Below, one piece after another: positions 42,178-50,930 of a DNA stretch of 64,000 bases. The stretch comes from E44-bin32 sp034430615. Its GTDB lineage: Bacteria; Chloroflexota; Anaerolineae; Anaerolineales; E44-bin32. Made by a program: the position numbers and the translations under genes. The stretch is taken from positions 12,226-76,225 of the forward strand of contig DAOUEJ010000203.1 in NCBI GenBank assembly GCA_034430615.1, in the 5' to 3' direction. Position 1 is the first letter of the stretch. Every line of letters begins with the position of its first letter. The notes under the pieces were generated by a model that was not told the DNA's origin, searched no databases, and saw only the letters and a list, made by a program, of their open reading frames with translations.

Positions 42178-42906
42178 TCAGAGAATTAGATCGTCAATCA
42201 ACGATGGCAGCTGCATAAGCGAGTCGACGGTATGCTCGGGTTTGATCTCGCCAGGTTGATCGGGTTCAGCGAAGCTGCGCATCCAGATTTGATGCATGCC
42301 AACCCGTTGAGCGCCAAGGATGTCCTGGTCCAACCTGTCGCCCACCATAACGACCTGCTCCGGCTCATGCTGCCAATGCTCCAGAATCTGCAGAAAAGGA
42401 CCGGGTGCAGGTTTGCGTGAGCCGATGGCAGCTGAGATCAGGATCGGATCGAAGAAACTGCGGATGCCAACCTTATCGATCAATCGTTGGACATTGGCTT
42501 CATCAGCTGCATTGGATAACAGGCCCAGGCGCAGACCCCGGCGCTGCAGGATGTTGAGGGTCATCTCAAGTCCCGGAACACCTACCCAGTGCTGTTCTGT
42601 GACTGCGTACATACGCTCCAGCGCGAACGCGACCACTTGCGGATCGACTCCATCGATTCCCACCGAGGCCAGCGCATCACCCAGCACCGCCCGCGTCGTG
42701 TGTTCGACATGATCGCCAAGGCGGTTCCGTTGGTACTCCTGCATACGCCCGGCGAACTCGCCGATCAGATCCTGTCTTCCCCAGTCTACGCCGGTCTCGT
42801 GCAGCGCCCCTTCCAGCGCCGCCAAGCTTTCTGGCCATACACTTTCCCACTCGCCATCGAAGCGAATCAAGGTTGACCCGAGATCGAAGATGATGCCCTC
42901 AATCAT
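42178..42906 (-). CDS. HAD-superfamily hydrolase
   Basis: 242 residues. Motif I is FDLGSTL with the nucleophile Asp8. The second aspartate of the usual D-x-D is glycine, as in many non-phosphatase or haloacid-dehalogenase-like members. Motif II is LLSNAAD, with Ser in place of Thr. Motif III has KPAPGPF, and motif IV is MVGDRLDQDILGAQRVGM. Small alpha-helical cap inserted after motif I. The pattern fits the YjjG/HAD-2-like nucleotidase or dehalogenase group. The gene lies 15 bases after the dehydrogenase gene on the same strand. Confidence 0.85.
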   Translation of the reverse strand: MIEGIIFDLGSTLIRFDGEWESVWPESLAALEGALHETGVDWGRQDLIGEFAGRMQEYQRNRLGDHVEHTTRAVLGDALASVGIDGVDPQVVAFALERMYAVTEQHWVGVPGLEMTLNILQRRGLRLGLLSNAADEANVQRLIDKVGIRSFFDPILISAAIGSRKPAPGPFLQILEHWQHEPEQVVMVGDRLDQDILGAQRVGMHQIWMRSFAEPDQPGEIKPEHTVDSLMQLPSLIDDLIL

Positions 42907-42921
42907 TACGCCTGATCCGGT

Positions 42922-43950
42922 TCAATAGCCGCGCTGTGGATCATAAACATTGAGCAGGGGCCGGTCAGAAAGGTAGCGCTGAAGGTTCTGACAGAAGAGA
43001 CCCACAGCACGTTCAAGATAATGAGGGGATGCACCCGCTAGGTGTGGAGATAGCATCACGTTCGGCATCTCCCACAAAGGGCTGCTCTCAGGCAGGGGTT
43101 CAACCGGGAATACATCCAGGGCAGCGCCAGCCAGGCGTCCGCCGCGCAGCGCCTCTACCAGCGCTCCGTGGTCGACGACGCCCCCACGCGAGATGTCGAT
43201 CAGGTAGGCCGTGCTCTTCATCGCTTTCAGGATCTCGGTGTTGACCATGCCCTGTGTCTTTGGCGTGAGCGGGACGCAGATCACGAGGAAGTCACACAGC
43301 GGCACCATCGTGCGCAAAGCCTCGGGAGGGTAGATGCGGTCTGGAAGATCTGCCGACGGGTCGCCCAACCCCTCCGGTAGGTAGCCGGGGTCCTGGAGTT
43401 GCATCAGGTTCAGTTTCGTGGCGAGTAGATTGGCGCCGAATTGTTTGCACAATCGACCGATCTCCCGCCCTATGCTTCCATACCCAACGATTCCGACCGT
43501 ACTCCCGCGCAGTTCCGTTGGCTGGAAACGGGTGTAGCGGCCATCCGCCCATTGTTCTGCGGGTTTGCTGCGTAGGGTTTCTGGAGCCTTGTGTCCAAGG
43601 GCGAGCATGCTCATCAACGCGAACTCCGCCATCTGTGGCGCGGATGCACCGCTCATCGTTGTGAAAACCACATCGGCTGAGAGCAGTGGGTTTCCGTTGA
43701 AGTGATCCAGCCCAGCATAGTGAATCTGGACCCAGCGCAGGTTGGGCACCTGGTCTGGCTCCGGCAGTGCGGCGATGGTGTAGAGCACCTCGGCTTGATT
43801 GAGCAAATCTTCAGGGATAGCAGCCGCATCCCGCGCCTGGGTGATATGCAGCTTGAGATCGGGCGAGACCGCCTGGATACGATCCAAGAGCGGCTGTGGA
43901 AAGGTCATGGTTAGGAGCAGGTGAATCTTGCGCTCGCTGCGTTCCGTCAT
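42922..43950 (-). CDS. D-isomer-specific 2-hydroxyacid dehydrogenase
   Basis: 342 residues from the ATG at 43950 (another ATG nine bases upstream). The NAD-binding motif VGIVGYGSIGREIGR lies mid-protein, and the catalytic triad shows as R in DISRGGVVD, E in FPVEPLPESSPLW and H in MLSPHLAGASPHY. It reduces a 2-keto acid to a D-2-hydroxy acid with NAD(P)H or the reverse. It is not clearly one of the SerA/LdhA/GhrA types: the GYG-type loop with an Arg-rich region suggests a glyoxylate/hydroxypyruvate reductase-like enzyme. Divergent from the LLM-type gene. Confidence 0.88.
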   Translation of the reverse strand: MTERSERKIHLLLTMTFPQPLLDRIQAVSPDLKLHITQARDAAAIPEDLLNQAEVLYTIAALPEPDQVPNLRWVQIHYAGLDHFNGNPLLSADVVFTTMSGASAPQMAEFALMSMLALGHKAPETLRSKPAEQWADGRYTRFQPTELRGSTVGIVGYGSIGREIGRLCKQFGANLLATKLNLMQLQDPGYLPEGLGDPSADLPDRIYPPEALRTMVPLCDFLVICVPLTPKTQGMVNTEILKAMKSTAYLIDISRGGVVDHGALVEALRGGRLAGAALDVFPVEPLPESSPLWEMPNVMLSPHLAGASPHYLERAVGLFCQNLQRYLSDRPLLNVYDPQRGY

Positions 43951-44037
43951 GCGGCCCATTGTACATCACTCTCGAGCGACTGCCATGCGGCCGGTAGGCT
44001 ATACTGGGTGAGGAGAGATAGCCCCGGAGGGGTATTC

Positions 44038-44910
44038 ATGGAGTACGGTGCAGTTTTTCCCCAAACCGACCTTGAAGCCGAGCCGGAAGGTATCCTGAGA
44101 TTTGCCCGGGACCTTGAGCAGCAAGGGTTCAACCACATCCTGGCCTACGAACATGTGCTGGGTGTGGATTCTGATCACATCAGCGGATCACGTGGTCCTT
44201 ATACGCTTGAGCACCCGTTCCTATCACCTTTCGTGGTATTTGCCTTCATGGCGGCTGTGACAAGCCGAATCGAATTTGCCACAGGGATCTTGATCCTGCC
44301 CCAACGCCAGACAGCGCTTGTTGCCAAGCAAGCCGCCACACTGGATCGATTGAGCGGTGGCCGACTGCGGCTGGGTGTCGGGATCGGGTGGAATGAGGCC
44401 GAGTACATTGCTCTTGGGAAGAACTTCCACGATCGTGGAAAGCGCAGCGAGGAACAGATTGAGATCCTGAGAGCGTTATGGACTCAATCCAGCATCTTCT
44501 ATCAGGGCGAGTGGCACACTCTTCCTTACGTCGGCCTTAACCCCGGGCCGGTCCAGCAGCCGATCCCGATCTGGATCGGCGGCGGCGCGGATGCGGTCCT
44601 GCGGCGTGCGGCGCGGCTGGCAGATGGCTGGATGCCAAACTACCGCCAGGCCGATCAGGCCATCCCTTCCCTCGACCGTCTCGCATCCTATCTTGAGGAA
44701 GCAGGCAGGGAGCCCGGATCGTTTGGGATTGAAGCCCGGATCCGATACGCCGATGGAGACCTCGAGTCGATCGAAGAAAGCCTGCGGGCGTGGCAAGAGG
44801 CCGGTGCGACGAAGGTTTCCCTCAACACAATGGGCTGTGGTTTTAAAACCGTGGATGAACACCTGGGCGCCTTCCAAGCGTTCGCCCGAGCCTTTATCCC
44901 ATCCCCTTAG
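44038..44910 (+). CDS. LLM-class flavin/F420-dependent oxidoreductase
   Basis: 290 residues from the ATG at 44038, preceded by GGAGGGG. Luciferase-like TIM barrel: the start GAVFPQTD, HILAYEHVLGV, the cofactor loop FATGILILPQRQTALVAKQAATLDRLSGGRLRLGVGIGW, WIGGGADAVLRRAARLADGWMP. The GVGIGWNEAEY pattern is common in F420-dependent members (TIGR03619-like), but FMN use cannot be excluded. It reduces or oxidises an unknown substrate. It stands alone, with a possible -10 TATACT at 44000-44005. Confidence 0.85.
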   Translation: MEYGAVFPQTDLEAEPEGILRFARDLEQQGFNHILAYEHVLGVDSDHISGSRGPYTLEHPFLSPFVVFAFMAAVTSRIEFATGILILPQRQTALVAKQAATLDRLSGGRLRLGVGIGWNEAEYIALGKNFHDRGKRSEEQIEILRALWTQSSIFYQGEWHTLPYVGLNPGPVQQPIPIWIGGGADAVLRRAARLADGWMPNYRQADQAIPSLDRLASYLEEAGREPGSFGIEARIRYADGDLESIEESLRAWQEAGATKVSLNTMGCGFKTVDEHLGAFQAFARAFIPSP

Positions 44911-45234
44911 CGAAACCAAGATTTGCCAGGCAATTCCGGGAAGCGAAGGAGTTTCCCTTCCCTGCGTGACTTCCTGCCTCCGGTGGGGTTACCACATACG
45001 ATGCGCAAGCCTTTCATTACGAGCAGGCTGTCCACAAACGGCTGCGCAGAAATGTAATTTCAGGTCAGGACATCGTCCATTGTTCGCAAATGTTGGTTGG
45101 TGAGCATTTGCGAGCCGCACCCTCCACCCCTGGCCGCCTCGAAAGGAGGGAGACTGCCCCTGATCACGACTCCGTCCAATTCACATTCGAACCATCGGCA
45201 ACCCATCTAGAATTTGAGCCAAGGAGAGAGATAC
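44911..45234. other. Leader/intergenic region upstream of the NCS2 permease
   Basis: 324 bases. It contains one clear hairpin (45082-45115, listed separately), one CTGCGCAG palindrome (45042-45049) like those after gdhA, and a good GGAGAGAG ribosome binding site before 45235. No known purine riboswitch core was recognised. Confidence 0.4.
45082..45115 (+). promoter_or_regulatory. Hairpin in the leader of the NCS2 permease gene
   Basis: TCGCAAATG (45084-45092) pairs exactly with CATTTGCGA (45105-45113), with one G-T and one G-C pair extending the stem, around a 12-base loop rich in G and T. No T-run follows. It lies about 120 bases before the ATG. It could be part of a regulatory leader or an operator for a dimeric regulator. 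Confidence 0.4.
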
Positions 45235-46575
45235 ATGGATACGACCAAGGGACGGATGGGTTACCTCCCTAATGACCAACCGCCATTCGGACAATTGATC
45301 CTGCTGGGTTTCCAGCATGTCCTGACGATGTTCCCGGCGACGGTCTTTGTAGCCCTGTTCACCGGTTTCCATACGAGCACAGTTCTGTTTGTCGCAGGTA
45401 TGGCGACCATCGTCGCGCTCGTGCTTTCCAAATGGCGCATTGGAAAATTTATCCCCCTCTTTTATGGGTCCAGTTTTAGCTACATGGCGGCTTACCTGGC
45501 GCTCACCAACGCTGAATGGGGCGTACCAGCCTCGGATGCCACATTGAGCGTGATCCAGGCCGGCATCCTCGTGACAGGTTTGGTCAACATCGCCGTTGGC
45601 TTCATCATCCGCTGGGTGGGCAAGGACGCTATCGATAAGGTCCTTCCTCCGGTTGTCACAGGCTCGGTTGCGGCCGTCATCGGCTTCGCCCTCGGTTTTG
45701 CGGCACTTGGTATGGCTGAAGCGCATTGGGGCGTTGCCATCATCACCCTCTTCGTCACGGTTATGTTCTCGGTCTACCTGCAGGGGCGAGGCTTCATCGG
45801 CATGCTGCCTGTCCTTCTGGGAGCGATTGTGGGCTATCTTATCGCCTGGGGTGTTGGGCTGGTGGACTTTTCCCCGATCGCGCAGCACGCGCTGATCGAG
45901 GTGCCGCACTTCACCTTCCCCGGCTTTACAGGCGCACTCGTTGGACAGGCGATTATCAGCGTCGCGATCATGGCTATCGCCACCATCCCCGAATCGACCG
46001 CCCACCTGTACCAGATCAGCCTGTACGTCGATCGCTTTGCCGAGGAGACCGGGCGTGAGAAGTACCATCTCGATGAGTACCTTGGCTTCAACCTGATCTT
46101 GGATGGCATCGGCGATTTCATCAACGGGCTCTTTGGCTCAACGGCCGGGACGAACTACGGTGAGAACAACTCGTTGATGGCGATTACGCTTAACTACTCC
46201 GGCCCAGCGCTCATCGCGGCCGGGGCAATCTCCATGCTGCTCGGGTTCGTCGGAAAATTAACCGGTTTGCTGCAGACAGTACCTCTGGCAGTGAGCGGTG
46301 GGCTGGCGATCTACCTGTTCGGCGTTATCGGCATGCAGGGCGTGGCCTTGATGGTCGAACACAAGGTCAACTTGTTCGATCCGAGAACGCTGGCGGTGGG
46401 TGCGACGATCATGGTCATCGGCATCGGTGGCCACATCGGCTACCCGAATGGGCTGATGCCGATCAATGCGCTGACCGGCGTTTTCCCCAATGGCTGGCCG
46501 GCGATCGCCACCGGCGCCGTTGCCGGGATCCTGCTTAACGCAGTTTTCCTGATCTTCAAACCAAGCAACAAGTAA
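45235..46575 (+). CDS. NCS2-family nucleobase (uracil/xanthine) permease
   Basis: 446 residues from the ATG at 45235 with AAGGAGAG upstream. About 13-14 membrane segments. NCS2 signatures: the early LILLGFQHVLTMFPATVF, IPESTAHLYQI with the substrate-contacting glutamate, GSTAGTNYGENNSLMAIT (uracil-permease type, Y-G-E-N), and PLAVSGGLAIYLFGV. It imports a pyrimidine or purine base, or a similar ring compound, with protons. Its end faces the catabolic run on the minus strand, which makes it the likely entry point of that pathway. Confidence 0.9.
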   Translation: MDTTKGRMGYLPNDQPPFGQLILLGFQHVLTMFPATVFVALFTGFHTSTVLFVAGMATIVALVLSKWRIGKFIPLFYGSSFSYMAAYLALTNAEWGVPASDATLSVIQAGILVTGLVNIAVGFIIRWVGKDAIDKVLPPVVTGSVAAVIGFALGFAALGMAEAHWGVAIITLFVTVMFSVYLQGRGFIGMLPVLLGAIVGYLIAWGVGLVDFSPIAQHALIEVPHFTFPGFTGALVGQAIISVAIMAIATIPESTAHLYQISLYVDRFAEETGREKYHLDEYLGFNLILDGIGDFINGLFGSTAGTNYGENNSLMAITLNYSGPALIAAGAISMLLGFVGKLTGLLQTVPLAVSGGLAIYLFGVIGMQGVALMVEHKVNLFDPRTLAVGATIMVIGIGGHIGYPNGLMPINALTGVFPNGWPAIATGAVAGILLNAVFLIFKPSNK

Positions 46576-46604
46576 CATCCCCGAAGAGACGGATTGCGAT
46601 ACTC

Positions 46605-46630
46605 AGGGAGCAGCCAACCGGCTGCTCCCT
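46605..46630. terminator. Hairpin between convergent NCS2 permease and DUF2877 genes
   Basis: AGGGAGCAGCC/GGCTGCTCCCT, an 11-bp stem with loop AACC. No T-run on either side, but the position between convergent stops suits a bidirectional terminator. Confidence 0.6.
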
Positions 46631-46673
46631 GGCGTTAGGCCGGGGGCACAGCGGCAATGGATGGATCTTATGC

Positions 46674-47633
46674 TTAGTCTACGGGGGAAGCGAGCCGGAG
46701 CGTACCGAGCACGAATCCACTGACCGCGTCTTCGCCAGAGGTATGGCCCACCGCGAGCAGCGTATCGAGGGCAGCATCGATCTCTTCAGGATCGCCCTCC
46801 ACGCAGGCCATGAGCAGCCCGTGCCAGTATGCGGCCGCTTCACCCCGTGCAGCGGCTCGGATGTGTGCGGCGGGGAACAACCCCGTGCGCGGGGCTGCGG
46901 CCTTTTCCAGTACACCGCACAGCGCTTTCGCCTCGCTGGATTTGAACATTGACCATATCGCATACATCAAGCCCACCAGGAAGTCGTCACCGCTCGGTGT
47001 AAGCCCGATCCCAAGCCCGGCCAGCCTGGCCGCGCCCTGCCCCAGTTTGCGCCCATCCCGGAAGGCGAGACCGTCCATTAGAATCTTGATGGGTGCGGCT
47101 GCCTTCGTCCACCATGGCGATCGGGCACCCTGCCAGGCTGCAGCTGGATTGTCGATTAGTGCAGCAAGCCCATCCGCCGACCGGTCTTGCAGCAGTTGCT
47201 CCTCGATCTGAGAGAGCCAACCTGAGGCGCGGCTCAAAGCAGCACGAATCGCTCCCCAATCGGGGCAACTGGTCCAGAGTTCGGCGTCGTTGATCGACAC
47301 CCGCAGCACGCCAACCCTGATCTCATCGGATGTGATCTTGACCGGGCTATCGGCGTCGAGATACCCGGTGAAACTATCCCAGGCGGGATGGCGCTCAAGA
47401 GCGATGGCGAACGGATCCATTTGCCCGGGATCAAGGATCAGCGAGAGGATCTTGTCTTGATCATCGATAAGATTGCAGGTGGTCTTGAATACATGTAGGA
47501 TCCGGGATGTGCGCCCTTGCTGGAGCAAGGTCAGCGCGCCCGGGGCAACTGATATTGCACGGAGATTGATCTCTACCTCCGGCAGCTCTAGCGACGGGTT
47601 TCCTTGCCGATCATCAAAGTGGGATTTACTCAC
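46674..47633 (-). CDS. DUF2877 protein, AllH-like (oxamate carbamoyltransferase component)
   Basis: 319 residues. The C-terminal part carries the DUF2877 signature: LAGLGIGLTPSGDDFLVGLMYA, followed by LFPAAHIRAAARGEAAAYWHGLL and a late VGHTSGEDAVSGFVLGTL. E. coli AllH (YlbF) belongs to this family. It works with AllF (FdrA) and AllG (YlbE, DUF1116) to split oxalurate into oxamate and carbamoyl phosphate. FdrA and DUF1116 homologues are in the same run, which strongly supports the match. The substrate of this complex may differ. The GTG start overlaps the end of the NmrA-like gene by eight bases. Confidence 0.82.
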   Translation of the reverse strand: MSKSHFDDRQGNPSLELPEVEINLRAISVAPGALTLLQQGRTSRILHVFKTTCNLIDDQDKILSLILDPGQMDPFAIALERHPAWDSFTGYLDADSPVKITSDEIRVGVLRVSINDAELWTSCPDWGAIRAALSRASGWLSQIEEQLLQDRSADGLAALIDNPAAAWQGARSPWWTKAAAPIKILMDGLAFRDGRKLGQGAARLAGLGIGLTPSGDDFLVGLMYAIWSMFKSSEAKALCGVLEKAAAPRTGLFPAAHIRAAARGEAAAYWHGLLMACVEGDPEEIDAALDTLLAVGHTSGEDAVSGFVLGTLRLASPVD

Positions 47634-48492
47634 CGGTTTTCAGATTCACTTGCTCATGCAAGAACTCGAGGAAGGTCCTGGGTGGACGCCCGAGCAACCC
47701 TCCCAGAACACGCGAGTTTCCCCAGAAACCGTGTTGCGCATAGTACTCGAACATCTTCAGCAGAGTCTCAATCTGGTAGCGGCTCATACCAGACTGCTGT
47801 GCCTGTCGTTCCCAGGCGACTCGATCGATTTCAATCACCTGCACGGGTTTGTCCAGGACTTTACCGATTGCCGAGGCTGCCCGGGCCGGGGTCCAGGTTT
47901 CACCGGAAGATAACTCGTAGGTAGCCCAGAAGTGCTCCGGCCTGCCAAGAACGAATCCCGCTGCGCAAGCGACGTCTTCCAGATCGACCATGCCTAGTTT
48001 TGAGTCCGCTGGATAGGGTACCGGGAAGATACCTTCGGTACGGGCCGAGGCCAAGCCTGGAAGGAAATTCTGCATGTAGGCTTCCGGCTGCAGGATCGTA
48101 AAGGGAAGCCCGCTGGCGTAGATCCGCTCTTCCACCTTGGCCTTTTTGATGTGGTGGGGCATCGCCTGAACGTAGGGGTGGAGCACAGAGTGGTATACGA
48201 AGTGGCCGACGGCATGCTGATCAGCGAGGCGAAGCACGTTCTCTCCGATCTCGACTTCCTGTGGGTGGATGTTGGGTGGGATGTGGTAGATGCTGGAAAT
48301 GCCGCGGAAAGCCGATTCGAGCGAACCCGGATCGAGCAGATCACCGGGGCAGGCTTCGCTGGCCCCGGACTGGAGAGCGATGGGGATCTGTTCTGCGCGG
48401 CGAACGAGAGCCCGGCAGGAGCGCTCCTGCCGGGCAAGCTCGCGTAGGAGCGCTAACCCGGTCTTGCCAGCCGCGCCAGTGACCAGGATCAC
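47626..48492 (-). CDS. NmrA-like NAD(P)-dependent reductase
   Basis: 288 residues from a GTG at 48492 (the open frame reaches 48543). Short-chain dehydrogenase of the NmrA/atypical type: nucleotide loop VTGAAGKTG, L-L-D-P-G-S-L-E-S-A-F, FVYHSVLHPYVQAMPHHIKKAKVEE in place of the usual Y-x3-K, and LQPEAYMQNFLPGL. Such proteins reduce isoflavone-like or quinone substrates or act as redox sensors. It lies between the molybdenum hydroxylase large subunit and the DUF2877 gene, and is probably part of the same pathway, but the step is unknown. Confidence 0.82.
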   Translation of the reverse strand: MILVTGAAGKTGLALLRELARQERSCRALVRRAEQIPIALQSGASEACPGDLLDPGSLESAFRGISSIYHIPPNIHPQEVEIGENVLRLADQHAVGHFVYHSVLHPYVQAMPHHIKKAKVEERIYASGLPFTILQPEAYMQNFLPGLASARTEGIFPVPYPADSKLGMVDLEDVACAAGFVLGRPEHFWATYELSSGETWTPARAASAIGKVLDKPVQVIEIDRVAWERQAQQSGMSRYQIETLLKMFEYYAQHGFWGNSRVLGGLLGRPPRTFLEFLHEQVNLKTGE

Positions 48493-48544
48493 GATCAGTC
48501 TCCGCGTGTGCGAGCCGGGTATTGCTCCCGGTTCAAGCCCCAAT

Positions 48545-50884
48545 TCATCCGGAGCGGGCCAGGTTGATCAGTTCCCAGAGCCGGCTCGGGCTGAGCGGGA
48601 TCTCGAGCAGCTCGAGACCTTCGATCTGGAGCGCATTCTCGAGCGCCTGGCAGAAAAGCGGTCCAACTGGAATTGCGCCAGCCTCGCCCGCACCCTTCAC
48701 CCCAAGTGGATTGAGGGGAGAGGGTGTCTCCTTGTGACCGATCTCGATCCTGGGGACATCCAGCGAGGTTGGCAGCAGGTAGTCCATGAAGGTCCCGTTG
48801 AGCAGCTGCCCGTTCTCGTCGAAAACCAAATGCTCGTAGTAGGCGTTGCCTATCCCCTGGGCTATACCACCCTGAACTTGGCCATCGATCAGGAGCGGGT
48901 TGATCACCTTGCCGGCGTCGTGGACGGCGATGTACTTCTGGATGTTGATCATCAGCGTCTCTGGATCTACTTCCACGATCATGGCGTGTACGCCGTTGGC
49001 CGTCGCCCCTGTCGCCGGGCCGAAGTAGTTGGTGGACTCGAGCCCGGGCTCCGTGCCTGGCTTAACGGCCCCACGCAGCGGGTTGGCCTGGGCTGCCAGT
49101 TCCCCGAGAGCGATCCCGCGTTCGGGTTCGTTCTTCACGTACACCCGGCCGCCTTGAAGCTCAAGCGCCTCCTGCTCGACCTCGAACATCTCAGCCGCCA
49201 AGGCGAGGATCTTATAACGGACATCCTTGGCGGCCTCGTTGATCGCGTTGCCAGCAACCACCGTCCCCCGGCTGGCGAAGGTCCCGGTCCCCCAATGGAA
49301 CTGGTCAGTGTCACCCGTGACGACGTAGATTTCGCTGACCTCCACGCCCAGTTGTTCGGCTGCGATCTGGGCGAAACTGGTGAAATGTCCCTGGCCCTGG
49401 GTGCCGACCCCGGTGACAACCGAGATTTTTCCGCTTGGCTGCACCTGCACCCGAGCTCCTTCGTAGGGGCCGATGCCGGTGCCTTCCACGTAGGTGACGA
49501 CGCCGATGCCGACGTGCCGGCCTTCGGCGCGCAGCCTGGGCTGTGTCTCCGTGATGAAGTCCTCGTACCCAATCATCTCCAACGCTTTTGCCAGGACCGG
49601 TTCGTAGTTGCCGCTGTCGTAGACCAGCGAGGTGAAGTCTTGGTAGATGATCTTGTTGTCCTTGGGGAAGGCATCAGTCGGGATGAAATTGCGGCGGCGG
49701 ATCTCGGTCGGGTCGAGGCCTAGTTCGTTGGCTGCCAGGTCCAACAGGCGTTCCATGACAAACACGCCGTGCTGGCGGCCGGCGCCGCGGTACGGGGTCA
49801 CGATCATCTTATTTGTGAAGACGGCCTTGAACTCGCTGTAGTAATTGGGGATGTCGTAGCAGCCCAGCAGCGTGCACTGGCTGTTGATGGGAACCGTCAG
49901 GCCGTAGGGGTCGTAGGCTCCGCTGTCGTGCAAGAAGACGTCGTGGATGCCGAGGATGCGGCCATCTTTGTCCAGGGCTATTTCGGCTTCATGGATCTGG
50001 GATCGTTCTTGGGTGGTGGCGACGAAGTTCTCGGCTCGGTCCTCAATCCATTTCATTGGCCGATGGTACTTGATCGAGAGCCAGGGCAGGAGCATCTCCT
50101 CCGGGTAGAACATCATGATTTTAGGTCCGAATGCACCCCCGATGAAGGGTGCGACAACCCGCACCTGGTGCTCGCTCAAGCCAAGCATGGTAGCCAGACC
50201 GTTCCGGATGGGGATCGGCGCCTGGGTGGTATCCCAAACCGTCAAGCGCTGCGATTTTGGATCCCAGTGCGCGACGATGCCCCGGTTTTCCATGGCGGCC
50301 GCGGCCCCGTGATCGTACGTGAAGCAGCGGCGGATGATGTGATCGGCTGACTGGCGCACCTGCTCATAGTCCCCGATCTCCTGGATCACGTGGGCAGCCA
50401 GGTTGGTTTCAAGATCTTCATGGATCGGTATCGTCTCCGGGTCAAGAGCATTCTCAAGGTCGGCGACAACCGGCAGTGGTTCGTAATCCACAATGATGCG
50501 GGCCACCGCATCCTCGGCGATGTAGCGGTCTTCGGCGATGACGGCGGCCAGCGGTTCACCTACGTGGCGAACCCTATCCTGGGCCAGGATCGGCTGGGTA
50601 CGTGCGTTAAAGATTAGGCGTTCGATCGGCGGAGGTGAGACCAGCAGTGGTCCCCTGGTCCAGTACTCCCCCAGGCTTTCTGCGGTGTGGATATCGATCA
50701 CACCCGGTATCTCGAGGGCGGCGGAGACATCAATTTTCAGGATGCGCGCATGTGCGTAAGGACTGCGTAGGAAGGCGATGTGCGCCATGTTCGGCAGGTG
50801 CACATCGTCAACAAAGAGCGCTTGCCCAGTCAGCAGGCGTGCGTCTTCGTTGCGTGGGATTCTCTTGCCTATATATTGTCCCAT
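48545..50884 (-). CDS. Molybdenum hydroxylase large (molybdopterin-binding) subunit, xanthine dehydrogenase family
   Basis: 779 residues, the usual length. Landmarks: GKRIPRNEDARLLTGQALFVDD (start of the aldehyde-oxidase a/b domain), GGAFGPK, TPYRGAGRQ (365-371) in the active-site loop, GQGHFTSFAQIAAEQLG, and the catalytic glutamate in KGAGEAG (Glu734). The loop lacks the cysteine of CO dehydrogenase (A-Y-x-C-S-F-R), so it is not CoxL form I. It hydroxylates a carbon next to a ring nitrogen or oxidises an aldehyde, with water as the oxygen source. Its FAD and iron-sulfur partner genes are about 6 kb upstream in the same run, an unusual split. Confidence 0.93.
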   Translation of the reverse strand: MGQYIGKRIPRNEDARLLTGQALFVDDVHLPNMAHIAFLRSPYAHARILKIDVSAALEIPGVIDIHTAESLGEYWTRGPLLVSPPPIERLIFNARTQPILAQDRVRHVGEPLAAVIAEDRYIAEDAVARIIVDYEPLPVVADLENALDPETIPIHEDLETNLAAHVIQEIGDYEQVRQSADHIIRRCFTYDHGAAAAMENRGIVAHWDPKSQRLTVWDTTQAPIPIRNGLATMLGLSEHQVRVVAPFIGGAFGPKIMMFYPEEMLLPWLSIKYHRPMKWIEDRAENFVATTQERSQIHEAEIALDKDGRILGIHDVFLHDSGAYDPYGLTVPINSQCTLLGCYDIPNYYSEFKAVFTNKMIVTPYRGAGRQHGVFVMERLLDLAANELGLDPTEIRRRNFIPTDAFPKDNKIIYQDFTSLVYDSGNYEPVLAKALEMIGYEDFITETQPRLRAEGRHVGIGVVTYVEGTGIGPYEGARVQVQPSGKISVVTGVGTQGQGHFTSFAQIAAEQLGVEVSEIYVVTGDTDQFHWGTGTFASRGTVVAGNAINEAAKDVRYKILALAAEMFEVEQEALELQGGRVYVKNEPERGIALGELAAQANPLRGAVKPGTEPGLESTNYFGPATGATANGVHAMIVEVDPETLMINIQKYIAVHDAGKVINPLLIDGQVQGGIAQGIGNAYYEHLVFDENGQLLNGTFMDYLLPTSLDVPRIEIGHKETPSPLNPLGVKGAGEAGAIPVGPLFCQALENALQIEGLELLEIPLSPSRLWELINLARSG

Positions 50885-50930
50885 CGATGCCCTCCGTGTT
50901 TTATGGATCAGAAATCATGTACAACCCTTA

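Noticed and set aside
44911..45234. Purine riboswitch before the NCS2 permease
   Set aside because: The conserved loop sequences of the purine riboswitch are not present; only a simple hairpin is seen.
45181..46068. 295-codon open frame on the minus strand
   Set aside because: Antisense to the NCS2 permease, with a low-complexity H/D/R-rich translation typical of a shadow frame.
48290..49723. Long open frame (477 codons) on the plus strand
   Set aside because: Antisense to the molybdenum hydroxylase large subunit and the NmrA-like gene; no family motif.
48545..50884. Aerobic CO dehydrogenase (CoxL) assignment
   Set aside because: The active-site loop reads P-Y-R-G-A-G-R, without the catalytic cysteine of form I CoxL.
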